Source: Bog-756 sp963703145
GTDB taxonomy: Bacteria; Actinomycetota; Acidimicrobiia; Acidimicrobiales; RAAP-2
Assembly (NCBI GenBank): GCA_963703145.1
Contig: OY969793.1
Location: 3,658,001-3,722,000 of the forward strand
DNA length: 64,000 nucleotides
Direction of reading: 5' to 3'
The notes below the pieces were generated by a model that was not told the origin of the DNA, made no database searches, and saw only the letters and a program-made list of their open reading frames with translations. Within the stretch, counting starts at the first letter, position 1, and every line of letters begins with the position of its first letter. Both the position numbers and the translations under genes were made by a program. This document shows, piece by piece, positions 1 to 9,248 of this stretch.

Positions 1-537
1 CCGGCATGACGTGGCCATGAGGGAGGCCGTCTTGCCGGCGATGGCAGTCGAGTAGCTCTCCTCGGTCCTTCCCACCTGGAAGGCGGCGTGGACCTCGGCG
101 ACCTGGCCCCGGCACAGCTCGCCGAGGGTGGCAGCCAGCAGACCGGCGATCTCGGTGCCCAATCCTGCGGCGATCTCCGCGGAGCGGGCCAGGAGGAAGT
201 CGCCGGCCACGATGGCCACCAGGTTGCCGAACCGGGCGTTCACGCTCTCGACGTTCCGGCGGACCGTGGCCTCGTCCATGACGTCGTCGTGGTAGAGGGA
301 GGCCAGGTGCACCAGCTCCACCGCCACCGCTCCCAACAGGTCATCCCGGGTGGCCTCGCGGTCGCTGGAAGTGGCTGTGGCCAGGGCGAGGACCGGTCGG
401 AGGCGTTTCCCACCGGCCGCCAGGAGGTGGGTCGTGACCTCGTCGAGGAAGGCGTCGCCGGTCACCACCGACTCCACGAGCAGGGGCTCGAGGCGCCGCA
501 ACTGTTCTTCGAGTGCTGGAAGGCCCAGGAGCTCCAC
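1..537 (-). CDS. polyprenyl diphosphate synthase (N-terminal part)
   Basis: Trans-isoprenyl diphosphate synthase that would extend allylic diphosphates with IPP to make the prenyl tail of menaquinone or a related lipid. The first aspartate-rich motif is visible (LYHDDVMDEA, about residues 85-95), preceded by the family's GGKRLRP segment, which binds IPP. The gene runs off the left edge, so the second Asp-rich motif and C-terminus are missing. The start is taken as GTG at 537 because an AGGAAG sequence lies 8 bases upstream; an in-frame GTG at 546 has no well-spaced ribosome site. It is transcribed divergently from clpC across a 138-base gap. Class is clear; chain length of the product cannot be told. 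Confidence 0.9.
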   Translation of the reverse strand, partial: MELLGLPALEEQLRRLEPLLVESVVTGDAFLDEVTTHLLAAGGKRLRPVLALATATSSDREATRDDLLGAVAVELVHLASLYHDDVMDEATVRRNVESVNARFGNLVAIVAGDFLLARSAEIAAGLGTEIAGLLAATLGELCRGQVAEVHAAFQVGRTEESYSTAIAGKTASLMATSCR

Positions 538-675
538 GACGTTCACTTCCTACAGACGATAGGCCAGGTTGCCGATGACTGAGAAAAGGGAATCAAAAGT
601 GATCCGTGCGGGTGCGGGTCGCACTGGCACCTGTAGACTTCGGTTCAGTTACTGACCGCGGATGGAGGCGGTGGA

Positions 676-3234
676 GTGTTCGAACGATTTACAGACCGGG
701 CTCGTCGAGTTCTTGTGCTAGCGCAAGAGGAGGCGCGCCTCCTCAACCACAGCTTTATCGGGACCGAGCACATCCTCCTGGGACTGATCCACGAGGGTGA
801 GGGAGTCGCGGCCAAGGCGCTCGAGTCACTGGGCGTCTCGCTGGAGGCTGTCCGGGAGAAGGTCGAAGAGACCATCGGCCTCGCCGGCACGGCACCGACC
901 GGCTCCCCGCCGTTCACGCCCCGGGCGAAGAAGGTCCTCGAGCTCTCGCTGCGCGAAGCGCTCCAACTGGGCCACAGCTACATCGGGACCGAGCACATGC
1001 TGCTGGGTCTGGTGCGTGAGGGCGAGGGCGTGGCGGCACAAGTCCTGCAGAGCCTCGGTGCCGACCTTCCCCGCGTGCGCCAACAGGTCATCCAACTCCT
1101 CTCCGGCTACCAGGGCAAGGAGTCCGTGGGCGCGGGTGCCCCCGGCTCACAGTCGTCGGATGCCCCGACCGGCTCACCGGTCCTCGACCAGTTCGGTCGC
1201 AACCTGACCGCGTTGGCCCGCGACCACAAGCTGGACCCGGTCATCGGTCGCGAAAAAGAGATCGAGCGGGTCATGCAGGTGCTGTCGCGCCGCACGAAGA
1301 ACAACCCGGTGCTGATCGGTGAGCCCGGAGTGGGCAAGACCGCCATCGTCGAGGGGTTGGCCCAACGCATCGTGGCCGATGACGTGCCCGAGACGCTGAC
1401 CGGCAAGCAGCTCTACACACTCGACCTGGGTGCACTGGTGGCGGGCAGCCGGTACCGGGGCGACTTCGAGGAGCGCCTCAAGAAGGTCCTGAAAGAGATC
1501 CGCACGCGCGGCGACATCGTGCTGTTCATCGACGAGCTCCACACCCTGGTGGGAGCGGGCGCCGCGGAGGGCGCCATCGATGCGGCCTCCATCCTGAAGC
1601 CGATGCTGGCCCGCGGTGAGCTGCAGACCATCGGCGCGACCACCATCGACGAGTACCGCAAGCATCTCGAGAAGGACGCCGCGCTTGAGCGCCGCTTCCA
1701 GCCGATCAAGGTGGAGCAGCCCAACGTGGCCCTGACCATCGAGATCCTGAAGGGCCTGCGGGACCGGTACGAGTCCCACCATGCCGTGACCATCACCGAC
1801 CAGGCTCTGGTGGCCGCGGCCAACCTGGCCGACCGCTACCTGGCCGACCGCTACCTCCCGGACAAGGCCATCGACCTCATCGACGAGGCCGGCAGCCGGC
1901 TCCGCATCCGCCGGATGACCACGCCCCCGGCCTACAAGAAGCTGGAAGAAGACATCACCCGGCTGCGGGCCGACAAGGAAGCAGCCATCGAGAAGCAGGC
2001 CTTCGACCAGGCCAAGAAGCTGGCCGAGCAGGAGAAGGAGCGCCTCGACTCGAAGGAGGCCATGGAGGCCGAGTGGCGCGCCGAGGGTGTCGACCTGTTC
2101 GACGTCGTCGACGAGGAGGTCATCGCCGAGGTGCTGGCCAACTGGACGGGGATCCCCGTCTACCGGCTCACCGAGGAGGAGACGGCCAAGCTCCTGCGCA
2201 TGGAGGACGAGCTCCACAAGCGGGTCATCGGCCAAGAGCCGGCTATCGCCGCGCTGGCTCGTTCGATCCGTCGGACCCGTGCCGGCCTCAAGGATCCCAA
2301 GCGCCCCAGTGGGTCGTTCATCTTCCTCGGCCCCACCGGGGTGGGCAAGACCGAGCTGGCCAAGACCTTGGCCGAGTTCCTCTTCGACGATGAGGACGCG
2401 CTGATCCAGCTGGACATGTCCGAGTACATGGAGAAGCACACCGTGAGCCGTCTCGTCGGCTCGCCCCCCGGGTACGTCGGGTACGAAGAGGGTGGCCAGC
2501 TGACCGAGGCCGTCCGGCGCAAGCCCTTCTCCGTGGTGCTCTTCGACGAGGTCGAAAAGGCCCACGCCGACGTGTTCAACACCCTGCTCCAGATCCTGGA
2601 GGACGGGCGGTTGACCGACGCCCAGGGTCGGTCGGTGGACTTCAAGAACACCGTGCTGATCATGACGTCCAACCTCGGCACGGCCGACCTCCGCAAGTCC
2701 TCGGTGGGCTTCGCCAAGACGTCCGAGGCGGTCACCTACGAGCGGATGAAGACCAAGGTCAACGAGGCACTGAAGGCCCACTTCCGGCCCGAGTTCCTCA
2801 ACCGCATCGACGAGGTCGTGGTGTTCCACGAGCTGTCCAAGGTCGAGGTGGTCGAGATCGTGGACCTGATGATCCAGCGGGTCTCCACGCAGTTGGAGCT
2901 CCAGGGACTGAGCCTCGTGCTGACTCCGCCGGCCAAGCAGCTGCTCGCCGACAAGGGCTACGACCCCCAGCTGGGCGCCCGGCCATTGCGCCGTGCCATC
3001 CAGCAGATGGTCGAGGACCCCTTGTCCGAGCGGATCCTCTGGAAGGAATTCCGGGTGGGCGAGACCATCGTGGTCGATGTCGAGACCATCACTGCGGAGG
3101 CCGCCGCGGCCTACGACGTGAAGGGTGCCCCACCCCTGGTGGCCGGTGAGCAGCAGCTCACCTTCACGGCCATCGAGGGTGTCGAGCCGCCTCCCCCCGT
3201 GGAGCTGGCCGGGGCCGACTCGTCCGCCGACTGA
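676..3234 (+). CDS. clpC: ATP-dependent Clp protease ATPase subunit ClpC
   Basis: AAA+ unfoldase that feeds substrates to the ClpP protease. The 852-residue length is usual for actinobacterial ClpC. Domains in order: two Clp_N repeats (residues 1-145), a first AAA+ module with Walker A GEPGVGKT at 215-222 and Walker B VLFIDE near 280, a UVR/coiled-coil segment (about 425-465) typical of ClpC rather than ClpB, a second AAA+ module with Walker A GPTGVGKT at 552-559, and the D2 C-terminal domain. The GTG start has GGAGG at 664-668, 7 bases upstream. It heads a run of same-strand stress genes (radA, disA, carD). No clear CtsR or ClgR box was recognised in the short upstream region. Confidence 0.97.
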   Translation: MFERFTDRARRVLVLAQEEARLLNHSFIGTEHILLGLIHEGEGVAAKALESLGVSLEAVREKVEETIGLAGTAPTGSPPFTPRAKKVLELSLREALQLGHSYIGTEHMLLGLVREGEGVAAQVLQSLGADLPRVRQQVIQLLSGYQGKESVGAGAPGSQSSDAPTGSPVLDQFGRNLTALARDHKLDPVIGREKEIERVMQVLSRRTKNNPVLIGEPGVGKTAIVEGLAQRIVADDVPETLTGKQLYTLDLGALVAGSRYRGDFEERLKKVLKEIRTRGDIVLFIDELHTLVGAGAAEGAIDAASILKPMLARGELQTIGATTIDEYRKHLEKDAALERRFQPIKVEQPNVALTIEILKGLRDRYESHHAVTITDQALVAAANLADRYLADRYLPDKAIDLIDEAGSRLRIRRMTTPPAYKKLEEDITRLRADKEAAIEKQAFDQAKKLAEQEKERLDSKEAMEAEWRAEGVDLFDVVDEEVIAEVLANWTGIPVYRLTEEETAKLLRMEDELHKRVIGQEPAIAALARSIRRTRAGLKDPKRPSGSFIFLGPTGVGKTELAKTLAEFLFDDEDALIQLDMSEYMEKHTVSRLVGSPPGYVGYEEGGQLTEAVRRKPFSVVLFDEVEKAHADVFNTLLQILEDGRLTDAQGRSVDFKNTVLIMTSNLGTADLRKSSVGFAKTSEAVTYERMKTKVNEALKAHFRPEFLNRIDEVVVFHELSKVEVVEIVDLMIQRVSTQLELQGLSLVLTPPAKQLLADKGYDPQLGARPLRRAIQQMVEDPLSERILWKEFRVGETIVVDVETITAEAAAAYDVKGAPPLVAGEQQLTFTAIEGVEPPPPVELAGADSSAD

Positions 3235-3382
3235 GCACCAGGGACTCGCCGAGGCGGGATCCTCGATAGAGCTCCCGTTGCTCGGAGGCGTAGCGGTATC
3301 CGTCGACATGTCGTCGGACCACCAGGGCCGGCCAGCGGGCGCATCACCCCGGGTGGCACACCCACTCCGTACCATCGGTGCC

Positions 3383-4768
3383 ATGGCCAAGACGGCAAAG
3401 CGACATCGTTGCATCGACTGTGGCTCGACCACGGCCCGCTGGGCCGGTCGCTGCCCCACCTGCGGTGAGTGGAACACCCTGGTCGAAGAGGCGCAGCTCG
3501 GTCCGCTAGTGCGCGCCGTGGACTCGCTCGACCTCTCGTCCATGCCCATGCCGCTGGCTTCGGTCGACGTGTCCGAGGCGGCCGCCATCCCGACCGGGGT
3601 CGAGGAGTTCGACCGGGTGCTGTCCGGCGGCCTGGTCCCCGGCTCGGTCACCCTGCTGGGTGGGGAGCCCGGCATCGGGAAGTCCACCCTGCTCCTCCAG
3701 GTCTTGGCGGCGCGGGCGGCCGCCGGTCACCGGGTCCTGCTGGTGTCCGCCGAGGAGTCGGCCCACCAGGTGCGACTCCGTGCCGAGCGGCTAGGCCCGA
3801 TCCCGCCCGGGCTGCTGATCCTGGCCGTCACCGACATCGGGGCGGTCATCAACGCCGTGGTCGAGGCCGAACCGGACTTGGTGGTGATCGACTCCATCCA
3901 GGCGGTCGCCATCGGACCGGCCACCCTGGGCGAGCGCCGGACCACCGGTGCCCCGGGGAGTGTCACCCAGGTGCGCGAGTGTGCCGACCAACTGGTCAGC
4001 CTGGCCAAGACCCGCCAGGTGGCGACGGTGCTGGTAGGCCATGTGACCAAGGACGGCTCGCTGGCCGGCCCTCGAGCCCTCGAGCACATGGTCGACACCG
4101 TCCTCAGCTTCGAGGGGGACCGACACCACGCACTCCGGCTGCTGTTGGCGGTCAAGCACCGCTTCGGTCCCACCGGCGAACTGGGGCTGTTCGAGATGGG
4201 GGACCAGGGGCTCAACCGGGTCGACGACCCGGGCCGGCTCCTCCTGGGTGACCGACTGACCGGTGTGCCCGGCGGCGTGGTCCTGCCAGCCATGCAGGGG
4301 CGTCGCACTCTGGTGGTCGAACTCCAGGCGTTGGTCACCGCCATGGGCCAGGCCCAACCCAAGCGGTCGGTGGTGGGGCTGGACAGCGGTCGTCTCGTGA
4401 TGACCCTCGCCGTCCTCGGCCAGCACGCCGACCTCCCGGTGCTGTCGTTGGACGTCTTCGCATCGGTCGCCGGCGGCATCCGGGTTACCGAACCGGCTGC
4501 CGACCTGGCGCTGGCGCTGGCGGTGGCCTCGGCCGCCACCGGCAGGGCGCTTCCCGCCGAACTGGCCGCGGTGGGCGAGGTCGGTCTCTCCGGTGAGGTC
4601 CGCCAGGTCACCGCGCTTCCTCGACGCCTGGAGGAGTGTGTCCGGCTGGGGTTCACCACCGTGGTGGTGCCGGCCTCCACGACCGAGGGTCCCGCCGGCG
4701 TCGAGCTGGTCCGGGTGAACACCGTTGCCGAGGCGGTGCGCCTGCTCGGTTGCGGCCCGCCGGCCTGA
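3383..4768 (+). CDS. radA: DNA repair protein RadA/Sms
   Basis: RecA-like branch-migration ATPase acting in recombinational repair. The 461-residue protein has an N-terminal C4 zinc finger (Cys10, Cys13, Cys24, Cys27), a RecA core with Walker A GEPGIGKS at 94-101, and a C-terminal Lon-protease-like domain. The RadA signature normally written KNRFG reads KHRFG here (258-262), a conservative but notable change. The ATG at 3383 is chosen because the zinc finger begins just after it; the reading frame stays open far upstream without family sequence. disA follows after 34 bases, the classical radA-disA pairing in which RadA and DisA both handle branched DNA. Confidence 0.96.
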   Translation: MAKTAKRHRCIDCGSTTARWAGRCPTCGEWNTLVEEAQLGPLVRAVDSLDLSSMPMPLASVDVSEAAAIPTGVEEFDRVLSGGLVPGSVTLLGGEPGIGKSTLLLQVLAARAAAGHRVLLVSAEESAHQVRLRAERLGPIPPGLLILAVTDIGAVINAVVEAEPDLVVIDSIQAVAIGPATLGERRTTGAPGSVTQVRECADQLVSLAKTRQVATVLVGHVTKDGSLAGPRALEHMVDTVLSFEGDRHHALRLLLAVKHRFGPTGELGLFEMGDQGLNRVDDPGRLLLGDRLTGVPGGVVLPAMQGRRTLVVELQALVTAMGQAQPKRSVVGLDSGRLVMTLAVLGQHADLPVLSLDVFASVAGGIRVTEPAADLALALAVASAATGRALPAELAAVGEVGLSGEVRQVTALPRRLEECVRLGFTTVVVPASTTEGPAGVELVRVNTVAEAVRLLGCGPPA

Positions 4769-4802
4769 ACCCGCTACCGGGCTGGCAGGTACCATTCCCC
4801 CT

Positions 4803-5891
4803 GTGAACAGCCGCCAGAGTTCGCCGCTCAGCGATGCCCTGGCGATGGTGGCCCCCGGTCGTCCGCTGCGCGATGGGCTGGACCGGATCTTGCGGGCCAA
4901 GCGGGGCGGACTGGTCGTCGTCGGGGACGGGCCCGGTGTCCTGTCCATCTGCTCGGGAGGGTTTCTGCTCGACGCCGAGTTCAGCCCTCAACGCCTCTCG
5001 GAGCTGGCCAAGATGGACGGGGCCATCATCCTGGCTGCCGATGCCTCCCGGATCGCCCGGGCCAATGTGCATCTCATGCCCAAGGCGACCATCCCGACAT
5101 CGGAGACCGGCACCCGGCACCGCACGGCCGAGCGGGTGGCCCGGTCCATCGATGTGCCCGTGCTGTCGGTGTCGGCCGCCATGTCGGTGATCACCGTGTA
5201 CCGCAACGACCACAGGCACACGGTCCAGCCGACTGGTTGGCTCCACGACCGCACGGACCAGGCCCTGGCCACCATGCAGCACTTCCGGAACCGTTTCGAC
5301 GTGGCGCTCAACGGCCTGTCGGTGCTCGAGGTGGAGGACACCGTGTCGGTGGGCGACGTGGTGGCGGTGGTGCAGGCTGCGGAGATGGTCCTCCGCATCG
5401 GGGAGGAGGTCGAGGGCTACCTGGTGGAGCTGGGGGAGGACGGTCGTCTGGTCGGGCTCCAGTCGGCGGAGCTGGTCGATGGGGTGGCCGCCACCCTCCA
5501 TTTGGTCGTCCGGGACTACTGCGGCAGCCCACCGGTCAAGGGGGACCGCCTGGGTGCGGTGAAGCGGGCCACCAAGGAGCTCACCGACCTGTCCTCAGAC
5601 GAGCTGGCCGACGCCAGCCGGGTGGCCGAGGTGCTCGGCATGCCGGGAACCTTCAACGACACCGAGTCCGGAGTGGAACCCCGCGGCTATCGGCTGCTCT
5701 ACCGACTTCCCCGGTTCTCCGACACCATCATCGAGCGCATCGTCGACCGCTTCGTCAACCTCCAGCAGATCATGCGGGCCTCGCTGGGCGAGCTCGAGCA
5801 GGTCGACGGTGTCGGCCAGGCTCGTGCCCATTCGGTCAAGGACGGCCTGGCCCGGCTGGCCGAGGCCAGCATCTTCGAGCGCTACCAGTAG
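4803..5891 (+). CDS. disA: diadenylate cyclase DisA
   Basis: DNA-integrity scanning protein that makes cyclic di-AMP from two ATP and is inhibited by branched DNA. The 362-residue protein has the DAC domain with the DGA motif at 72-74 and the RHR motif at 105-107 (TRHRTAER), both needed for catalysis, then a helical linker and a C-terminal HhH DNA-binding domain (about 300-362, including the VDGVGQARA hairpin). The GTG at 4803 is preferred over an upstream TTG inside radA because family homology starts there. Location directly after radA and before carD is the common actinobacterial order. No c-di-AMP riboswitch was recognised elsewhere in the window. Confidence 0.96.
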   Translation: MNSRQSSPLSDALAMVAPGRPLRDGLDRILRAKRGGLVVVGDGPGVLSICSGGFLLDAEFSPQRLSELAKMDGAIILAADASRIARANVHLMPKATIPTSETGTRHRTAERVARSIDVPVLSVSAAMSVITVYRNDHRHTVQPTGWLHDRTDQALATMQHFRNRFDVALNGLSVLEVEDTVSVGDVVAVVQAAEMVLRIGEEVEGYLVELGEDGRLVGLQSAELVDGVAATLHLVVRDYCGSPPVKGDRLGAVKRATKELTDLSSDELADASRVAEVLGMPGTFNDTESGVEPRGYRLLYRLPRFSDTIIERIVDRFVNLQQIMRASLGELEQVDGVGQARAHSVKDGLARLAEASIFERYQ

Positions 5892-6032
5892 GCCGGGCGC
5901 CCCGAGCCCGCCACCGCCCGCCCCGGGCCGGTTCGGGCCGGGGCCGCCACCGTGTACCATTGCATGCTTCGTCTAAGCGGTCCCGACGTCGCGCACCAGC
6001 CCCGGGACCAGCACGCAACGCCAGGAGGAACG

Positions 6033-6509
6033 GTGTTCGACATCGGTGACAAGGTCGTCTACCCGCACCACGGCGCGGCAGTAGTTGAACGACGTGAGAC
6101 CAAAGAGGCCTTCGGCAAGAAACAGGAGTACCTGGTGCTCCGTCTGGCCTACGGGGACCTGACGCTGATGGTCCCGGCCGACAACACCGAGGGCGTCGGC
6201 CTCCGGGAGGTCATCAACGACGAAGAGGTCGAAGAGGTGTTCGCCGTCCTTCGCAAGAAGGAGGCCCGGATGCCGACCAACTGGTCGAGGCGCTACAAGA
6301 ACCACTCCGAGAAGCTCCGCTCCGGGGACATCTACCAGGTGGCCGAGGTGGTGCGGAACCTCTCCATCCGGGACAAGGACAAGGGACTGTCCGCCGGGGA
6401 GAAGCGCATGCTCAGCCGGGCCCGCCAGATTCTGGTGTCCGAGCTGACCTTCGCCCTCGGCGTGGACGAGGAGGCGGCCGAGGTCAGGCTCAACGAGGCG
6501 CTGCCCTGA
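6033..6509 (+). CDS. carD: CarD family transcription factor
   Basis: RNA polymerase-binding protein that stabilises open complexes at rRNA and many housekeeping promoters. The 158-residue protein shows the N-terminal RNAP-interaction (RID/Tudor-like) domain opening with MFDIGDKVVYPHHG, and a C-terminal helical DNA-binding domain (about 70-158). The GTG start has a strong AGGAGG at 6023-6028, 4 bases before it; the frame is open upstream but lacks family sequence. It is followed with overlap by ispD, as in mycobacteria. Confidence 0.96.
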   Translation: MFDIGDKVVYPHHGAAVVERRETKEAFGKKQEYLVLRLAYGDLTLMVPADNTEGVGLREVINDEEVEEVFAVLRKKEARMPTNWSRRYKNHSEKLRSGDIYQVAEVVRNLSIRDKDKGLSAGEKRMLSRARQILVSELTFALGVDEEAAEVRLNEALP

Positions 6510-7165
6510 GCCGAGACGGATCCGTCTGGGTCATCGTCGTGGCCGCAGGCTCGGGCCGCCGCTTCGGAGGGCCCAAGCAGTTCCTCGAGTTGGCCGGACA
6601 GCCGGTGGCCTCCTGGTCGGTGCGGACCGCGCAGTCGGTGGCCGACGGCGTGGTCCTGGTGGTCCCGGCCACCGCGGCGACCGAGCTCGGAGACCTCGGA
6701 TCCGACCGGGTGGTGGTCGGTGGTGACACCCGGGCGGCCTCGGTGCGGGCCGGCCTGGCTGCCGTGCCCGATGAGGCCACCGTGATCGTGGTGCACGACG
6801 CGGCCCGGCCGCTGGCCCGGGCCTCGCTGTACCAGGACGTCATCGCAGTGGTCCGGTCCGGGGGGGCAGCGGGCGCCATCCCGGTGCTGGCGGTGTCAGA
6901 CACGTTGAAGCGCGTCACCGGTGACCTGGTGCAGTCGACCGTCGGCCGGGAGGGTCTCGTCACGGTGCAGACCCCGCAGGCGTTCGCCGCTGCGACCCTG
7001 CGGTCCGCCCACCGCTCCAGCGGTGAGGCCACCGACGATGCCGGGCTCTTGGAGCTGGCGGGCGCTACCGTGCGGACCGTGCCCGGTGATCCCCGCAACC
7101 TGAAGATCACCCGTCCCGAGGACCTGGAGCTGGCTGAGTTGCTCCATCCCGCGGTGCACGGTTGA
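6506..7165 (+). CDS. ispD: 2-C-methyl-D-erythritol 4-phosphate cytidylyltransferase IspD
   Basis: Third enzyme of the MEP isoprenoid pathway; makes CDP-ME from MEP and CTP. The nucleotide-binding loop AAGSGRRFGGPKQF lies near the N-terminus and the VHDAARPL and VQTPQAF motifs follow. The start is unusual. The first ATG/GTG/TTG in frame is GTG at 6539, but that would delete the first beta strand (VWVIV) just before the loop. In-frame coding sequence extends back to CTG at 6506, whose CTGA overlaps the carD stop in the way other genes here overlap by GTGA, so a CTG start is proposed. A sequence error is the alternative. It overlaps ispF by 4 bases. Confidence 0.9.
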   Translation: MSRDGSVWVIVVAAGSGRRFGGPKQFLELAGQPVASWSVRTAQSVADGVVLVVPATAATELGDLGSDRVVVGGDTRAASVRAGLAAVPDEATVIVVHDAARPLARASLYQDVIAVVRSGGAAGAIPVLAVSDTLKRVTGDLVQSTVGREGLVTVQTPQAFAAATLRSAHRSSGEATDDAGLLELAGATVRTVPGDPRNLKITRPEDLELAELLHPAVHG

Positions 7166-7710
7166 CCGGGGACCCGACCGGCGTGTCAGCGACCGGTGGT
7201 GCGACGGGCCTACGCATCGGCCAGGGGATCGACGTGCACCAATTCTCGGGCGATCCGGGGAGGCCCCTGGTACTCGGCGGCGTGGTGATCACCGGCGAGG
7301 GGGTCCGTGGTCTCGACGGGCACAGTGACGCCGACGCGGTCTCGCACGCCATCGCCGATGCGGTGCTCGGAGCCTCCGGACTCGGCGACCTGGGCCGGCA
7401 TGCCCCGGACACCGATCCCGCCTGGCGTGGTGCCGACAGCCTGGAGCTGCTGGCCCGAATGGTCGGATTGGCCCGTGCCGCGGGCTGGGCCCCGGTCAAT
7501 GCCGACTGCACCGTGGTCGCCGAGCGGCCCAAGCTGGCACCGTTTGTCGACGCCATGGCGGCGAAGCTGACCGGTGTGCTCGGTGGGCCGGTCAACGTGA
7601 AGGCCACACGTGCCGAGGGGCTCGGGGCGCTGGGTCGGGCCGAGGGCATCGCCTGCACCGCGGTGGTGCTGATGGCCGCGGTGCCCGATGCCGGTGGAGC
7701 AGCGACGTGA
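7162..7710 (+). CDS. ispF: 2-C-methyl-D-erythritol 2,4-cyclodiphosphate synthase IspF
   Basis: MEP-pathway enzyme that cyclises CDP-ME-2-phosphate to MEcPP. The metal-binding motif GIDVHQF, the HSDADAVSHAI motif and the C-terminal region with KATRAEGLGALGR are all present. TTG at 7162 overlaps the ispD stop; an in-frame GTG at 7183 would still keep every motif, so the exact start is open (182 residues from TTG). In mycobacteria cysS usually follows ispF, but here the next gene, rlmB, overlaps the ispF stop directly. Confidence 0.95.
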   Translation: MTGDPTGVSATGGATGLRIGQGIDVHQFSGDPGRPLVLGGVVITGEGVRGLDGHSDADAVSHAIADAVLGASGLGDLGRHAPDTDPAWRGADSLELLARMVGLARAAGWAPVNADCTVVAERPKLAPFVDAMAAKLTGVLGGPVNVKATRAEGLGALGRAEGIACTAVVLMAAVPDAGGAAT

Positions 7711-8735
7711 GCCCGGCCAAGAGCGGCGGTGGCCGCAGGCAGCCCTCGGGTGGACGTGGCGCTGCTCGCGGCAGTGGCGGACCAGCCGGGACGGGACGGG
7801 GCAGTGCCGGGCGCGGCGGTGGCGGACGGAGTGGTGCGGGCCGGACGGTTACCGGTCGGGGCGGCGCGGGTCGAGGAACCCCCGGAGGTGGGGGTGCCGC
7901 CCGGGGCGGGGCGGGGCGGGGCTCCGCCAACGGAGGCAGCCGTCCCGCCCCAGGGGGTCGTCGGGGCCCCGCCGTGGCCGAGGGCCTCGGCGGGGACCAG
8001 GTAGAGGGCCGACAGGCTGTTCGGGAGCTGTTGGTGGCCAACCGCCGATCGGTCCGTTCGGTAGTGATGGCCGAGGGGATGGACGCCGCCGCCATTCTCG
8101 ACGAGATCGAGGCCCTGGCGACCCAACGCCGTGTGCGGGTCGAGTACGTGTCCCGCCGCCGGCTCGACTCAGTGGCCCGGACCGAAGCGCCCCAGGGAGT
8201 GGTGGCGCTGGCTCAACCGATCAAGGACGTGCCGCTCGAGTCGTTGTGCGAACCCGGGCCCCGGGGGCGGGTCCCGTTCCTCCTGGTATTGGACGGCATC
8301 ACCGACCCCCACAACATGGGGGCGCTTCTGCGGAGCGCAGAGTGCGCCGGAGCAACCGGCGTCGTGTTACCCCGCCACCGATCGGTCCACCTGTCGCCGA
8401 CGGTGGCCAAGGCGGCCGCCGGCGCCATCGAGTATCTGCCCATGGCCCTGGTGGCTGGAGTCCCCGCCGCGCTCAAACGGCTCACCAGTCTCGGCGTGTG
8501 GACCGTAGGGCTCGTAGGCGAGGCTCGCCAGGCGCTCTACGACCTCCCGCTCGGCGAGCAGGCCGTGGCGCTGGTGCTCGGATCCGAGGGCAGCGGACTG
8601 GCCGACCTGACTCGCAAGCGGTGCGATGTCCTGGCCTCCATCCCCCAACACGGCTCGCTGTCGTCGCTCAACGTGTCGACGGCCGGGGCCATCGCCTGTT
8701 TCGACGTGGCCCGCCGCCGGGCCACCGCTGACTGA
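7707..8735 (+). CDS. rlmB: 23S rRNA 2'-O-methyltransferase, RlmB/TrmH family
   Basis: SpoU-class (SPOUT) methyltransferase, expected to modify G2251 of 23S rRNA with SAM. After a long N-terminal tail come the substrate-binding domain (about 105-175, opening VEGRQAVRELL) and the SPOUT domain with motif 1 DPHNMGALLRSAE, motif 2 LGSEGSGL and motif 3 containing SLNVSTAGAIACFD. The first ~95 residues are a low-complexity Gly/Arg/Ala tail with repeated GRGG and GAGR units, rich enough to bind RNA non-specifically. The GTG start overlaps the ispF stop by GTGA, implying translational coupling. Confidence 0.92.
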   Translation: MSPAKSGGGRRQPSGGRGAARGSGGPAGTGRGSAGRGGGGRSGAGRTVTGRGGAGRGTPGGGGAARGGAGRGSANGGSRPAPGGRRGPAVAEGLGGDQVEGRQAVRELLVANRRSVRSVVMAEGMDAAAILDEIEALATQRRVRVEYVSRRRLDSVARTEAPQGVVALAQPIKDVPLESLCEPGPRGRVPFLLVLDGITDPHNMGALLRSAECAGATGVVLPRHRSVHLSPTVAKAAAGAIEYLPMALVAGVPAALKRLTSLGVWTVGLVGEARQALYDLPLGEQAVALVLGSEGSGLADLTRKRCDVLASIPQHGSLSSLNVSTAGAIACFDVARRRATAD

Positions 8736-8816
8736 CACCCCTGTTCGGCCCGCCGAAGCGACCACGGGCCTTCCGCGTTGCCCGCACCCGGGGGACATCC
8801 CGACCCTGTGCCCAGG

Positions 8817-9113
8817 TCAGACGGCCTCGACGGTGACGCCCTTCCAGAACGCCACATGATCGGCGATCTCGGCGGCCGCATCCTTGGGCTCGGGGTAGAA
8901 CCAGGCGGCATCGTCATTGCGGACACCGTCCACCACCACGCTGCGATAGCTGGCCTCGCCCTTCCACGGGCAGTTGGTCTGCGTGCTGCTGGGCTCGAAA
9001 TACTCGGTATGGACGTCCTCGGCCGGGAAGTAGTGATTTCCCTCCACCACCACGGTCCGATCACTCTCGGCCAGGACTGTGCCATGCCAACTCGCTCGTA
9101 TCGTCATAGTCAC
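8817..9113 (-). CDS. DUF427 domain protein
   Basis: A 98-residue single-domain protein of the DUF427 family (small beta-barrel proteins, often annotated nucleotidyltransferase-like, biochemical role unknown). Recognisable family features are the WHGTVLAESDRT opening, the YFPAEDV segment and the NCPWKGEASY core. Start GTG 9113 or ATG 9107; both keep the domain. It stands alone between convergent rlmB and divergent 9249, so context gives no clue to function. Confidence 0.85.
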   Translation of the reverse strand: MTMTIRASWHGTVLAESDRTVVVEGNHYFPAEDVHTEYFEPSSTQTNCPWKGEASYRSVVVDGVRNDDAAWFYPEPKDAAAEIADHVAFWKGVTVEAV

Positions 9114-9248
9114 TACAACGCCACACCATCCCTCTGTGTTCCCCGTCGTTGCCCACCCGTGCCGGGCTATCGGCGGTTATCTGCGGCCCGATGGGATAGA
9201 ACCGTTGGGGCGACGTGTGCGTCGCGGCCAGGAGCGAAGGAGCAGTAG

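Noticed and set aside
1174..3687. Very long open frame on the minus strand opposite clpC and the start of radA
   Set aside because: It is the antisense image of GC-rich coding DNA; its Leu/Gly/His-rich translation has no domain, and clpC is certain.
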